From JALJPB01 sp963933115 (lineage in GTDB: Bacteria; Pseudomonadota; Gammaproteobacteria; Enterobacterales; Alteromonadaceae), in assembly GCA_963933115.1 (NCBI GenBank), contig CAWVSL010000012.1, positions 8,204-72,203 on the forward strand: a DNA stretch of 64,000 nucleotides. Direction: 5' to 3'. The translations under genes and the position numbers were made by a program. Shown one piece after another: positions 7,569-16,242 of this stretch. Position 1 is the first letter of the stretch. Each line of letters begins with the position of its first letter. The notes under the pieces are model-generated. The model did no database searches. It saw only the letters and a list, made by a program, of their open reading frames with translations, and was not told the DNA's origin.

Positions 7569-10500
7569 TTAGAAATTTACAGTTGCAGTAAATTGAACGT
7601 AACGCGGTGTTTGGAAAGCTAATGGACGTCCGAATGAACGTGAATTAGTATTACCCCAAGTAGATTCAGCATCTTCGTTTACACGAGTAACTGAACTAGC
7701 GTTTAAGACGTTAAACACATCAACTTTAAACATAGTGTCAGCACCAAACATCTCTGTCTGATACATTAAGTTCAAGTCTAAACGTGCTGTCCATGGCGTA
7801 CGACCCATTGAGCCACGTGGAACAAAAGTGTACTCTTCGTCAATAACTGTTCCTTCAGCATCTTCAATAAGTTCAGTTAAATAGTAAGTCGAACCGTAAC
7901 TTACTTCACCAACGTTAGGATGACCTAAACCGAAAGCATTCATTGGACGACCTGACTCTAAGGTAAAGTTATAACCTAAAGTTAAACCATCAATATCCAT
8001 CATACCAACAGTACCGTAGACCTTGAACATATGACGACGATCATTGGGTAAGTTACCGTATGCGCCATCCATTAATTCAGGGAAATCGAAATCAGTTGTT
8101 AAACCGGCATCGCCTTGACCGTTATCAGACTTTACTAAACCTTCTGAGTTACCGTAACTTCTTGACCAAGTGTAAGTTGCATCAATAGACCAATCGCCAT
8201 CCCATGATTTTTTAACATTTAAATCAATAGCAGAATATTTACGTTCCGCTGTATCATAAACTAGTTCTTCAGGAGAAAAGGTTACCCAGTCATTAACGTC
8301 GCCATCACAGTTAGTGTCAGAGTAAACTGTCATTTCTTCGCCAGGGTTACCTAGTACGTATTGATTAGGATGATAATCTGCAGCACAACCAAACTTAGAA
8401 ATGATTGCATGATCAATAATCATATCATCAATAGCACCGTCCATTAAACGACGAGTACCTTTAATGCCCCATGACCAATTTTCATTAATCATGGCTTGGT
8501 AACCAATAATGATTTCATCTTGGAACATTGGATCTAAGTCAGCATCAACAATAGCAGTTGTATCTGGTACTGAACCATCAGAGATAACATCGTCAGGACC
8601 AATTTGAGCACCTAACTGAGGAATGTTGTAAGGAATACCATTGTATTCAGCAGCAGTCCAACCAGTTAATTCAAAGTATTGACGCGTATCTGCTTCGTTA
8701 CCCGCTAAACGTACGTTAGTGTTGTTAGCTACAGGTAAGAAATAACGACCTACGTTAATAAATGCTTTTGAGTCACCGTCGCCATTAATATCCCAAGATA
8801 AACCTAAACGTGGAGCCCACATGTTTTCAACTTTAACAAATGTTTCGCCTTCACCATTTTTGTTATCAAACTGCTCGTTACGAATACCGATGGTTGCTGC
8901 TAATGTCTCGGTAACTTGCCAATTATCTTCAATATAAAAAGCAGACGCTTCCGTTTCAAATTGCCCACTCACTGTACGTACACGATTACGAATGTAATCA
9001 GTGCCAGTTTCGAATGTAACACCATTTACTGTTTCACCAGCATCTGCAGGCCATGAAAGCCAGTACGCACCATTCGGACCCGTGTAGAACTGATCTGAAA
9101 TTGATGTGTTGGTTTCATTGTCCATACCAAAACGCAATACGTGATCTTCATTTACCTGCCAGTCAATATCAACACGCATTGCTTCACGCGTATCTTCACC
9201 TGATTCAGAAAAATAGTTACTGGTCGTAGCACAACCCGCATTTGGTGAGCCACCTAATGGCAAATCAGTTGCTGCACCGTAATAATAACGATAATCTAAT
9301 ACTAATTCACACGCCTGAGCTGAAGTTGAATCACTCGTTAAATCGTATGAATTTTCACCGTACAATGCTGATATAGTAATATCATCAGTAATGTAACCCG
9401 TGTACTTAAGTGACCAGTTCTTACCACCAGATCTGTCGAAAGTAGTACCTGTAAGGGTATTGTTACCATCGCCATTACCCGTGTATATGTCAGTTTCAAC
9501 CTCATTTTTATCTGAGAATGCTAAGTACTCTAAACGATGATCTTCAGTGATGTTCCAATCAATTTTCGCGCCCCAAAATGCATCATCTTGTTCAGAATCG
9601 GTGAAATCACCATTCGATAACGTGCGATCGTATTCTGATTGAACATTTCGTGGGTTATAGATAGCATAGAAGAATAAAGTATCTTCGATGATTGCACCTG
9701 ATGCATGAACGTTAAAGTTCATGCTAGTACTTTTATCAGCATCTCTGTAGCTTAAAAAATCACCTTCGTTGCTACGAACACTAGGAGATGTCTCGCGTAA
9801 CGATCCAGGAAGAACATAAGCACTTGCACCAAATTCGAAGTCATTAGAACCAGATTTAGTTACCGCATTGATAACACCACCTGTTGAACGACCAAATTCA
9901 GAAGAGTAACCACCTGTTTTAACTTGGAATTGGTCATAGAACTCGTATGGAACATTTGAGAAACCTAAGCCATTACGGAAATTAGTAACGTTTAAGCCAT
10001 TAATGTACATAGTGTTTTCAGCTACTGATGAACCACCAAATGATGCGCCACCAAAACGACTATCACCACGTGTAGTACCTGGTGCTAATAAAGCAACACC
10101 GGTAACACTGCGTGGAACAGGAATACGAGCTAATTCTACAGCGCTGATATTTAGTGCAGACTCTGAAGAATAAACATCAATAGTAGCAATTGTAGAACCA
10201 CGCACTTCAATTATTTCAGTACTGTCTTCAGAAAGAAGGCTAATATTAACGTTAGTTGAATCACCGATAGCTACATTTACTGTACCAACAGAAACTTGGT
10301 CATAACCAGCTATAGAGGCAGTAATACTGTAAACACCGACAGGAAGTGATCCTAAACGGTATGAACCATCAGCTTGTGTCGTTATCGTTTTCTTAAAACC
10401 AGTTTTAGTATTTTGAATTAAGATTGTAGCACCTGAGATAATTTGTTGGCTTGATGCATCAACAATTTTACCGGCTATGCCACCGTCATTATTACCAGCT

Positions 10501-10577
10501 AATACTGCTGGTGAACTCATAGCAATTACCGCACCAACGGCACCTGCTACTAGCGTTCTTTTAAAAGTATTCTTCAT
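7569..10577 (-). CDS. Oar-like TonB-dependent receptor with carboxypeptidase-regulatory-like domain
   Basis: This is an outer-membrane protein of about 1002 residues. After a signal peptide (ending near SPAVLA) comes a beta-sandwich carboxypeptidase-regulatory-like domain at about residues 28-110 (GGIAGKIVDASSQ, GATILIQNTKTG, DGSYRLGSLPVGVYSI). A plug follows (ENTMYINGLNVTNF, FQVKTGGYSSEFGRSTGGVINAVTKSG) and then a large barrel ending VQFTATVNF. This architecture is that of Oar and SusC-like receptors; Myxococcus Oar is needed for protease secretion and signalling, while others import large substrates. I choose the ATG at 10577 because AAGGGAG lies 6 bases upstream; the in-frame GTG at 10595 lies in the leader hairpin. 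It has its own terminator and shares its leader with the neighbouring receptor. Confidence 0.92.
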   Translation of the reverse strand: MKNTFKRTLVAGAVGAVIAMSSPAVLAGNNDGGIAGKIVDASSQQIISGATILIQNTKTGFKKTITTQADGSYRLGSLPVGVYSITASIAGYDQVSVGTVNVAIGDSTNVNISLLSEDSTEIIEVRGSTIATIDVYSSESALNISAVELARIPVPRSVTGVALLAPGTTRGDSRFGGASFGGSSVAENTMYINGLNVTNFRNGLGFSNVPYEFYDQFQVKTGGYSSEFGRSTGGVINAVTKSGSNDFEFGASAYVLPGSLRETSPSVRSNEGDFLSYRDADKSTSMNFNVHASGAIIEDTLFFYAIYNPRNVQSEYDRTLSNGDFTDSEQDDAFWGAKIDWNITEDHRLEYLAFSDKNEVETDIYTGNGDGNNTLTGTTFDRSGGKNWSLKYTGYITDDITISALYGENSYDLTSDSTSAQACELVLDYRYYYGAATDLPLGGSPNAGCATTSNYFSESGEDTREAMRVDIDWQVNEDHVLRFGMDNETNTSISDQFYTGPNGAYWLSWPADAGETVNGVTFETGTDYIRNRVRTVSGQFETEASAFYIEDNWQVTETLAATIGIRNEQFDNKNGEGETFVKVENMWAPRLGLSWDINGDGDSKAFINVGRYFLPVANNTNVRLAGNEADTRQYFELTGWTAAEYNGIPYNIPQLGAQIGPDDVISDGSVPDTTAIVDADLDPMFQDEIIIGYQAMINENWSWGIKGTRRLMDGAIDDMIIDHAIISKFGCAADYHPNQYVLGNPGEEMTVYSDTNCDGDVNDWVTFSPEELVYDTAERKYSAIDLNVKKSWDGDWSIDATYTWSRSYGNSEGLVKSDNGQGDAGLTTDFDFPELMDGAYGNLPNDRRHMFKVYGTVGMMDIDGLTLGYNFTLESGRPMNAFGLGHPNVGEVSYGSTYYLTELIEDAEGTVIDEEYTFVPRGSMGRTPWTARLDLNLMYQTEMFGADTMFKVDVFNVLNASSVTRVNEDAESTWGNTNSRSFGRPLAFQTPRYVQFTATVNF

Positions 10578-10590
10578 GTGTACTCCCTTG

Positions 10591-10675
10591 ATCACATTCG
10601 TGATTTCGTTAAATTATATTTTCAAGGCTATTTTGCCTTGTAATTTATATAGAAAGGGTCTAGCACCCGATCTGT
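10591..10675 (-). promoter_or_regulatory. Shared promoter and two-hairpin 5' leader, receptor copy 2
   Basis: On the minus strand: box ACAGATCGGGT..TAGACC (10657-10675), TATAAA (10644-10649), a perfect 6-bp hairpin CAAGGC-AAAATA-GCCTTG (10623-10640), and hairpin ATCAC-GAAT-GTGAT (10591-10604) abutting AAGGGAG. Compared with copy 1 the stems are kept while loop and flank bases change: the outer pairs of hairpin 1 differ, and the loop of hairpin 2 differs. Copy 1 has an extra segment of roughly 27 bases holding its additional palindrome. Confidence 0.6.
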
Positions 10676-10993
10676 ATTTATCGATAGTAAACCATCAGAT
10701 ATAAAAATACAATATACAGAACTTTGTATCCCGAACACTGATGCTAAGTTATTATATATACAGCATTTACTTACTGTACGTGCTGTGCATGCTGCCTTTA
10801 AATTTTTATGTATACTTTATAATTTTCAACCAGAATAATTAAATATCATTAATTTCAAGTAAATAAAATTATCCCACCCACTTCCAGCATATTAAAATCA
10901 AAAACGCACAGTAAAAAATCAGCCAACAACTTAGTTTTATTCATTAAAAAGTTTTGATACAAGCTGTTGATAAAATCTTGTGTTACAATTTCG

Positions 10994-11010
10994 CCTCATT
11001 TTTTATGAGG
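10994..11010 (+). promoter_or_regulatory. Hairpin overlapping the TSUP gene ribosome binding site
   Basis: CCTCAT-TTTTT-ATGAGG forms a 6-bp stem with a 5-base loop. The right arm contains the GAGG Shine-Dalgarno of the downstream gene, 7 bases before its ATG. If transcribed, the stem would hide the ribosome binding site. Whether this has a regulatory effect is inference. Confidence 0.4.
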
Positions 11011-11017
11011 TAAAAAT

Positions 11018-11791
11018 ATGGAGCCTGTGTTGGATCTCTCTATGTGGATAATATTGTGTGGCATAGGTCTTCTCGCTGGTTTTATTGATGCTATTGCCGG
11101 TGGTGGCGGAATGTTAACTGTCCCCACGCTATTAACTGTTGGCCTTCCTCCTCATGTTGCTTTAGGTACAAATAAGCTTGCCGCAACCTTTGGCTCTTTT
11201 ACTGCGTCTTATACTTTTTACAAAAATAAATTGTTCAACCCTATATTTTGGCGTTACTCGCTTATATCGACCGCCATTGCCGCTGTATGTGGGACTTTAG
11301 TTGTCAGTATTCTTAGCACTGAGTTTTTAGATAAATATTTACCCTTAATTATTGTATTAACAGGGGTTTACACCCTATTTTCTAAATCAATTAACGTAGA
11401 ACATTTAACGTTACCCAAAGAAAGCAAAACATTAATGACTCAGCAAATATCTCAAGGACTTATTTTAGGTTTTTATGATGGTGTTGCGGGGCCTGGAACA
11501 GGCGCTTTTTGGACTGCTTCTTCATCTGCATTATATAAGATAAACATCTTATTAAGTTCTGGGTTAGCCCGTTCTACTAATTTTGTGAGTAATATATGTT
11601 CACTATTTACTTTTATTTATTTGGGTTATGTTAATCTTCTCCTTGGTATATCAATGGGATTCTTTATTATGATTGGCGCATGGCTCGGGGCTAAGTCGGC
11701 AATAAAATTTGGTAATAAATTTATCAAACCAGTTTTTATTAGTGTTGTATTGCTTATGTCAATTAACCTAGCCTTTAATGCTTGGTATTAA
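11018..11791 (+). CDS. TSUP family permease (YfcA-like)
   Basis: This is an inner-membrane permease of 257 residues with about eight hydrophobic segments. The two diagnostic TSUP (TauE/SafE, DUF81) half-motifs are visible: GFIDAIAGGGGMLTVPTLL with ALGTNKLAATFGS near the N-terminus, and GFYDGVAGPGTGAFW in the second half. Family members export sulfite, sulfonates or related small anions, but the substrate of the YfcA branch is not settled. The start is set by the GAGG 7 bases before the ATG. It is divergent from the Oar-like receptor and followed 17 bases later by priC, so the two may be co-transcribed. Confidence 0.9.
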   Translation: MEPVLDLSMWIILCGIGLLAGFIDAIAGGGGMLTVPTLLTVGLPPHVALGTNKLAATFGSFTASYTFYKNKLFNPIFWRYSLISTAIAAVCGTLVVSILSTEFLDKYLPLIIVLTGVYTLFSKSINVEHLTLPKESKTLMTQQISQGLILGFYDGVAGPGTGAFWTASSSALYKINILLSSGLARSTNFVSNICSLFTFIYLGYVNLLLGISMGFFIMIGAWLGAKSAIKFGNKFIKPVFISVVLLMSINLAFNAWY

Positions 11792-11808
11792 CTTAAATTT
11801 AATTTGGA

Positions 11809-12438
11809 ATGCATTCAGTGGTAGATGAAGCTCAACTAACGAGGTTATTTAAAGTTGTCGCACAACTAAAACAGCAGGCTAATTTAACTGATAAAATAAA
11901 CGCTCAGAATAAAGCACATACCATAATCGAAAATAACACTTTATTTTCACCCAGTTTATTTTCAACAGACAGTGATTGCTTTAGCCCTTATACCGATGAA
12001 TTAGAAATCAAAGTAAAGAGTTTATCCCGATTAATTAAAGCAAAACGATTGGCGCTCTCAGCACTTGCTTTAACAAAGATAGAACAACAAATACAAGCAC
12101 TACTTACTGCATTAAATGCCAATAAAACAATGCATACTGAAGCTAAAATCCGTTTAGATGCTAAAATAACGTCGATTAAAGCTAGAGAATACAAAAAAGC
12201 TGTACAGTCAGTCATACAATCATCACAAGAGTTGCATCAAAAATTATCACAACACCATGAATTTGAACGTCGCTTATTAGAAATGCTTAACGAGAAAGAA
12301 TATCAATTGTCCAAGTGTGGTAACAGTCAAAGACAAGCTACCTCTCAAGAAGTCTTAGCACTACATCAGCGCTTAGGTCGCTGCAGAAAAGCTATTTCAT
12401 TAATTGAACGTGATATTGAGTTTATTGAAAAGCGTTAA
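11809..12438 (+). CDS. priC: Primosomal replication protein PriC
   Basis: PriC helps reload the replicative helicase DnaB at stalled forks lacking a leading strand. The 209-residue product is mostly charged helix, with the family hallmarks SLFS near residue 44, the repeated Leu/Lys helices and QHHEFERRLLEML near residue 150, plus a C-terminal RCRKAISLIERDIEFIEKR-like helix. The ATG at 11809 has its GGA directly against it; an in-frame GTG at 11818 is better spaced and could be the true start. A terminator follows at 12465-12502. Confidence 0.8.
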   Translation: MHSVVDEAQLTRLFKVVAQLKQQANLTDKINAQNKAHTIIENNTLFSPSLFSTDSDCFSPYTDELEIKVKSLSRLIKAKRLALSALALTKIEQQIQALLTALNANKTMHTEAKIRLDAKITSIKAREYKKAVQSVIQSSQELHQKLSQHHEFERRLLEMLNEKEYQLSKCGNSQRQATSQEVLALHQRLGRCRKAISLIERDIEFIEKR

Positions 12439-12464
12439 ACTTCAACAACGGTATAAAAATTTAT

Positions 12465-12502
12465 AAAGTAGCGATTGTAATTAATGACAGTCGCTACTTT
12501 TG
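12465..12502 (+). terminator. Terminator after priC
   Basis: Inverted repeat AAAGTAGCGA / TCGCTACTTT (10 bp) with a 16-base loop, ending in TTTT. It sits about 25 bases after the priC stop codon. Confidence 0.7.
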
Positions 12503-12588
12503 ATTAATTAACGTAAAATGCTTTATATTAACGATTTCTGTAAAATTTAAACAATCACATTTAAGTGATTACCTTTATTTGGACAATT

Positions 12589-12894
12589 ATGAAAAAAACA
12601 TTTGAATTAACTCACCCAAAAATTAAACTTGAAAGACGTGTAGACGCAGTTAAACATGACGTTAAAAAATATGTTAAGAGGGAGCGCAGTAAAACCTTAC
12701 CGGATGATACAGACTTTTGGGATTTTGACTGCAAGTTTGGTAATACTGAAAGCGAAGCAAAAGTTGTTCACCTAGCTGAAATTAGTAAATTGATCGATCA
12801 AACTCAAAATGAAAAACTAACCTCATTTTATATTGAAATTATCGCAAAAGCTGCGGTTAGACGAGTTAAATCAGTAGAGAGTGAAGAAGAGTAA
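12589..12894 (+). CDS. DUF6172 family protein
   Basis: This small soluble protein of 101 residues begins KKTFELTHPKIKLERRVDAV and continues with KYVKRERSKTLP and FWDFDCKFG. I recognise this as the DUF6172 family of proteobacteria. Function is unknown; the basic N-terminal half followed by an acidic tail would fit nucleic-acid or ribosome contact, but this is only a guess. The start at 12589 is preferred over an upstream in-frame ATG because family similarity begins at MKKTF and a GGA lies 5 bases before it. Confidence 0.78.
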   Translation: MKKTFELTHPKIKLERRVDAVKHDVKKYVKRERSKTLPDDTDFWDFDCKFGNTESEAKVVHLAEISKLIDQTQNEKLTSFYIEIIAKAAVRRVKSVESEEE

Positions 12895-12952
12895 TAGATA
12901 TAAACAGCTCTATCATTATTAATAATTATTTAAAGCATACAAGATGCCTAAC

Positions 12953-12997
12953 CTGCATCGATTTCGTTAATTCACGATATTAACGAAATCGATGCAG
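12953..12997. repeat. 19-bp perfect inverted repeat spanning the aminotransferase stop codon
   Basis: CTGCATCGATTTCGTTAAT is mirrored exactly by ATTAACGAAATCGATGCAG around the 7-base loop TCACGAT. The right arm is the last 18 bases of the minus-strand aminotransferase gene (including its TAA) plus one base; the left arm is an inverted copy of them. An outer AAGAT / ATCTT pairing extends the stem across an internal loop. No T-tract follows on the minus strand, so it is not a classical intrinsic terminator, though it could block 3' exonucleases. Confidence 0.85.
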
Positions 12998-14107
12998 AGT
13001 ATCTTTTAGCGCAGCTAGGCACAAAGCAACATTTTCATTTCTAGCAGAATAACCCATTAAACCAATTCGCCATGCGTTACCAGCAAACATACCAAGACCT
13101 GCCCCTATTTCTAGATTATATTCATCGAGCAAAAATTTCCGACTTTTTTCATCATTAAGGCCTTGCGGGATATTGACCAAATTTAATTGAGGTAAACGCT
13201 CAGTTTCAGGGACAATAAATTCAATGCCTAGCTCAGCAAAACCTTGAGCTAGTTTTTGATGTTTAAGTTGATGGCGCACCCAGCTGTTTACTAGACCTTC
13301 TTGTTGTAATATTAATAATGATTCATGAAGTGCATATAGCGAATTAACGGGTGCGGTATGATGATACGAGCGTTTTCCTTCACCTGACCAATAAGCCATC
13401 ACTAACGATTGATCTAGAAACCAACTTGGAACAGCCTTTTTGCGAGATTGAACCACATCAACAGCTTGATCACTAAAACTAATAGGGGATAAACCTGGCA
13501 CACAAGACAAGCATTTTTGACTTCCTGAATAAACCGCATCAATTCCCCATTCATCAACATTTAGTTCAACGCCCCCCAAAGAGGTAACAGCATCAACAAT
13601 AGTTAGGCAATTATATTTTTTAGCAATTTGGCATAAGGTTTTAGCATCAGACAAAACACCTGTGGATGTTTCTGCATGAACAAAGGCAACAAAATTAGCT
13701 TTGGGGTGTTTTTTTAATGTATCTTCAAGCATTTGTGGGTCAACAGCCCTACCCCAAGCATTATCAAGGATGACAGCCTTAGCACCTATACGCTGAACAT
13801 TTTCAATCATACGGCCGCCAAACACCCCATTTCGGCAGACAACTACCGTATCATCAGCCGTAACAAGGTTAACAAAACAAGCCTCCATTCCTGCAGAGCC
13901 AGGAGCAGATAAGGCAATAGTAAAAGCATTCTTCGTTTGAAAGGCATATTGAAGTAAGGATTTGACTTCATCCATCATAACGACAAAGGTTGGGTCAAGA
14001 TGACCTATTGTTGGTCTGGCTAAAGCAGATAAAACGCGAGGACTAACGTCTGAAGGTCCAGGTCCCATTAAAGTGCGGTGTGGCGGGATAAATGATTGAA
14101 ATGGCAT
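12980..14107 (-). CDS. Class V aminotransferase, alanine/serine-glyoxylate aminotransferase family
   Basis: This is a PLP-dependent enzyme of 375 residues. It has the opening PHRTLMGPGPSDVSPRVL, the HLDPTF segment, the cofactor-contacting SAPGSAGMEACFVN and VHAETSTGVLSD stretches, an aspartate in IVDAVTSLGG, and the Schiff-base lysine K198 in YSGSQKCLS. Family members transfer the amino group from alanine or serine to glyoxylate (or hydroxypyruvate). Which pair is used here cannot be told from sequence. No photorespiration-like or serine-cycle partner genes are adjacent, so it may act in glyoxylate detoxification and glycine supply. The 3' end lies in a 19-bp inverted repeat. Confidence 0.88.
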   Translation of the reverse strand: MPFQSFIPPHRTLMGPGPSDVSPRVLSALARPTIGHLDPTFVVMMDEVKSLLQYAFQTKNAFTIALSAPGSAGMEACFVNLVTADDTVVVCRNGVFGGRMIENVQRIGAKAVILDNAWGRAVDPQMLEDTLKKHPKANFVAFVHAETSTGVLSDAKTLCQIAKKYNCLTIVDAVTSLGGVELNVDEWGIDAVYSGSQKCLSCVPGLSPISFSDQAVDVVQSRKKAVPSWFLDQSLVMAYWSGEGKRSYHHTAPVNSLYALHESLLILQQEGLVNSWVRHQLKHQKLAQGFAELGIEFIVPETERLPQLNLVNIPQGLNDEKSRKFLLDEYNLEIGAGLGMFAGNAWRIGLMGYSARNENVALCLAALKDTLHRFR

Positions 14108-14318
14108 AGCTTGTCCTGATCATAATAATAAAGTAAAACCTAACTTAATAGACAGCTTAGCACCTATTGCTCATTCAAATAAATTGGATAGCAACTATCT
14201 TGACCATTCATAAACTAAATAACCTTGGTTGTATTCGTCCTCAAGGTAAGTATTCACTAGTCGATTGCTTTCGTTAGGGTTATCATCAACGCTACTTAAC
14301 GTTGACAAATAATTTAGC

Positions 14319-14852
14319 ATGGCTCTTAAAGCAACAATTTACAAAGCAAACATTCACTTAGCCGATATGGATCGTGAATACTACGATACCATCAATTTAA
14401 CCATTGCTCAGCACCCATCTGAGACCGACCAGCGGATGATGGTAAGGCTTATCTCTTTTATATTAAATGCCCATCAAGACCTTCAATTTGGCAAAGGATT
14501 AAGTGATGAAGAGGAAGCGGTTATTTGGCAAGTGAACTATTCGAGTGTTATCGATCTGTGGATTGAGCTAGGACAAATTGACAGCAAGCGTATTAAAAAA
14601 GCCTGTAGTAGAGCTAAATCGGTAAAATTATACTGTTATGGCAGCACTGTTAATACTTGGTGGTCACAAAACCAAAGTAAAATGGCTCAATTGGAATTAT
14701 TAAGTGTCGAGCAGTTTTCTCAAGAAACAACCAATGCTTTAGTCAAATTAGTAGACAGAACAATGGAATTTCAATGCAGCATCCAAGATGGACAATTATG
14801 GTTAACATCAGGCGATGAAACACTATTAATTGAAACAATAAAACTAAAATAA
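14319..14852 (+). CDS. yaeQ: YaeQ family protein
   Basis: This 177-residue soluble protein has the YaeQ signature opening MALKATIYKANIHLADMDR and the blocks QHPSETDQRMMVRLI, FGKGLSDEEEAVIW, WIELGQ and KSVKLYCYG. The structure of E. coli YaeQ shows a PD-(D/E)XK nuclease-like fold, but I know of no demonstrated nuclease activity; it was identified as a suppressor linked to RfaH-dependent hemolysin expression. The length matches the family (about 180). It lies divergently from the aminotransferase, separated by about 210 bases. Confidence 0.92.
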   Translation: MALKATIYKANIHLADMDREYYDTINLTIAQHPSETDQRMMVRLISFILNAHQDLQFGKGLSDEEEAVIWQVNYSSVIDLWIELGQIDSKRIKKACSRAKSVKLYCYGSTVNTWWSQNQSKMAQLELLSVEQFSQETTNALVKLVDRTMEFQCSIQDGQLWLTSGDETLLIETIKLK

Positions 14853-14880
14853 TGGTAATGATAGATTGATCATTACCATT
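14851..14880 (+). terminator. Hairpin at the yaeQ stop codon
   Basis: Perfect 12-bp stem AATGGTAATGAT / ATCATTACCATT with a 6-base loop, overlapping the last base pairs of the yaeQ stop codon. There is no T-run, so termination efficiency is uncertain. Confidence 0.5.
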
Positions 14881-14993
14881 GATTAAAGTTTATTAACGGT
14901 TAACACTAAACAACGTTTTATCAAAAATTCCATCAGTTGTTAGGGTAACTGAAATATAATTTTCAATAATAAATCTAAAAAAAAGCTTTACTC

Positions 14994-15141
14994 ATGAAAA
15001 TGTTTTTAATTATTCTGAGTGTAACGACTTATTGCTTATTAAATACCCATTTCAGCAGTTTTTGCTAATACAAATAATCTTACACTAGAGAGTGCCACTA
15101 AATTATTTTGGCATTGGTGCTTAATATATAATGATCACTAG
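14994..15141 (+). pseudogene. Possible frameshifted remnant of a secreted protein gene
   Basis: A 24-codon open frame encodes a good signal peptide (MKMFLIILSVTTYCLLNTHF) and ends in the run SSFC-stop. Removing one T from the TTTTT run at about 15060 continues the frame as SSFANTNNLTLESATKLF, which gives a plausible signal peptidase site and a start resembling TolC-type outer-membrane efflux proteins (NxLTLExA). That frame also stops at 15139-15141. I see no ribosome binding site. The rest of 14853-15346 shows nothing codable. This is weak evidence for a gene remnant. Confidence 0.3.
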
Positions 15142-15346
15142 GCAAAAATAACCACTTATGGACAAAATATTTGCTTGTCTATTCTATTTTTATGGTTAAT
15201 TTAAAAACCATGGCGTAAATATGAAGCTCTAGCGGACTTAATATTAATCAGTTAAACCGTGCTCTATTATATATAATCCCGAGAAATTCGAATTCATATT
15301 GAGAAACCCGTTGAGTCGGTGTCTTAATAAACTGGTTTAATAGTCA

Positions 15347-15916
15347 TTAAGCTTTTTTTAAAAAAGCAGCAACGAGTACAATACGTGTACCGCTAACTTT
15401 ACCTTCAATATGTTCAGGATTATCAGTTAACGTGATATTACGGACTAAAGTGCCCCGTTTGGCGGTGAAATTAGCACCTTTGACCACTAAGTCTTTAATC
15501 AAAGTAACATCATCCCCCTCCTTTAAGTCAGCTCCGTTACTATCACGTGTTGGCCCATTGATTTCTGCCGCAGCAATACCTTGCTCAGCCCAAGTTCTAA
15601 CCTCATCTTCCAGATAGATCATTTCCAAGGCGTCTTGAGCCCAACTTTCAGCAGATAATTGGTGTAGCATACGATAAGCTATAACTTGAACAGCAGGCTC
15701 TTGATTCCACATACTGTCAGTTAAGCAGCGCCAATGATTAAAATTTAACTCAACATGACCTTCAATTTGTTCAAGGCAAGTATGACAGAGATAAATTGAT
15801 TGTTGAGCACTTAAATCACTTGTTGGTGGAACCGGATAAACAGATAAGTTATCCGTTGACAGACAAAGTTCGCAGCTTGAATTACTACGTACTTTTAATG
15901 CTTGTTCAGTAGGCAT
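15347..15916 (-). CDS. PhnA domain protein (YjdM-like)
   Basis: This soluble protein has about 189 residues. The N-terminal part has a zinc-ribbon-like arrangement CELC ... CHTC. The C-terminal 70 residues form the PhnA domain (RDSNGADLKEGDDVTLIKDL, VKGANFTAKRGTLVRNI, HIEGKVSGTRIVLVAAFLKK). Despite the name, PhnA/YjdM is not a phosphonoacetate hydrolase and its role is unclear. I prefer the second methionine (15916): TTAGAG lies about 7 bases upstream, whereas the ATG at 15931 lacks a ribosome binding site. It stands alone between two intergenic gaps. Confidence 0.82.
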   Translation of the reverse strand: MPTEQALKVRSNSSCELCLSTDNLSVYPVPPTSDLSAQQSIYLCHTCLEQIEGHVELNFNHWRCLTDSMWNQEPAVQVIAYRMLHQLSAESWAQDALEMIYLEDEVRTWAEQGIAAAEINGPTRDSNGADLKEGDDVTLIKDLVVKGANFTAKRGTLVRNITLTDNPEHIEGKVSGTRIVLVAAFLKKA

Positions 15917-15931
15917 AATATTCTCTAACAT

Positions 15932-16242
15932 TTTCGATGTAATGGTCGCTATTATGCCTTTAATTGTATTAACAAAAAAGTCGCTTCCTTAATAAATATT
16001 TTTCTCAAGGACAATAACCGCAATAAAAGATGAGTGATTTGAGCTAAAAATTAAAGCAGAGTAAATATGGCCTTTTTTATAAGTAGTGATAACTCAAGAA
16101 CAGCTTGTATGCGTTTCACTTATAATTTCTCCTCTATATTTTAGTACTGTAAAATCAAAATATAATTTACTTACAAATGAACACTGGCTATTTAGTTTAA
16201 CGATGTTTAGTCTAACCTTATAATAAAAAATGAGTATATAAC
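15932..16242. other. Intergenic stretch between divergent genes
   Basis: About 310 AT-rich bases between the PhnA-domain gene and the ABC exporter operon. I find no ORF with a ribosome binding site, no strong hairpin and no clear promoter hexamers. It must hold the promoters of both flanking units. Confidence 0.5.
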
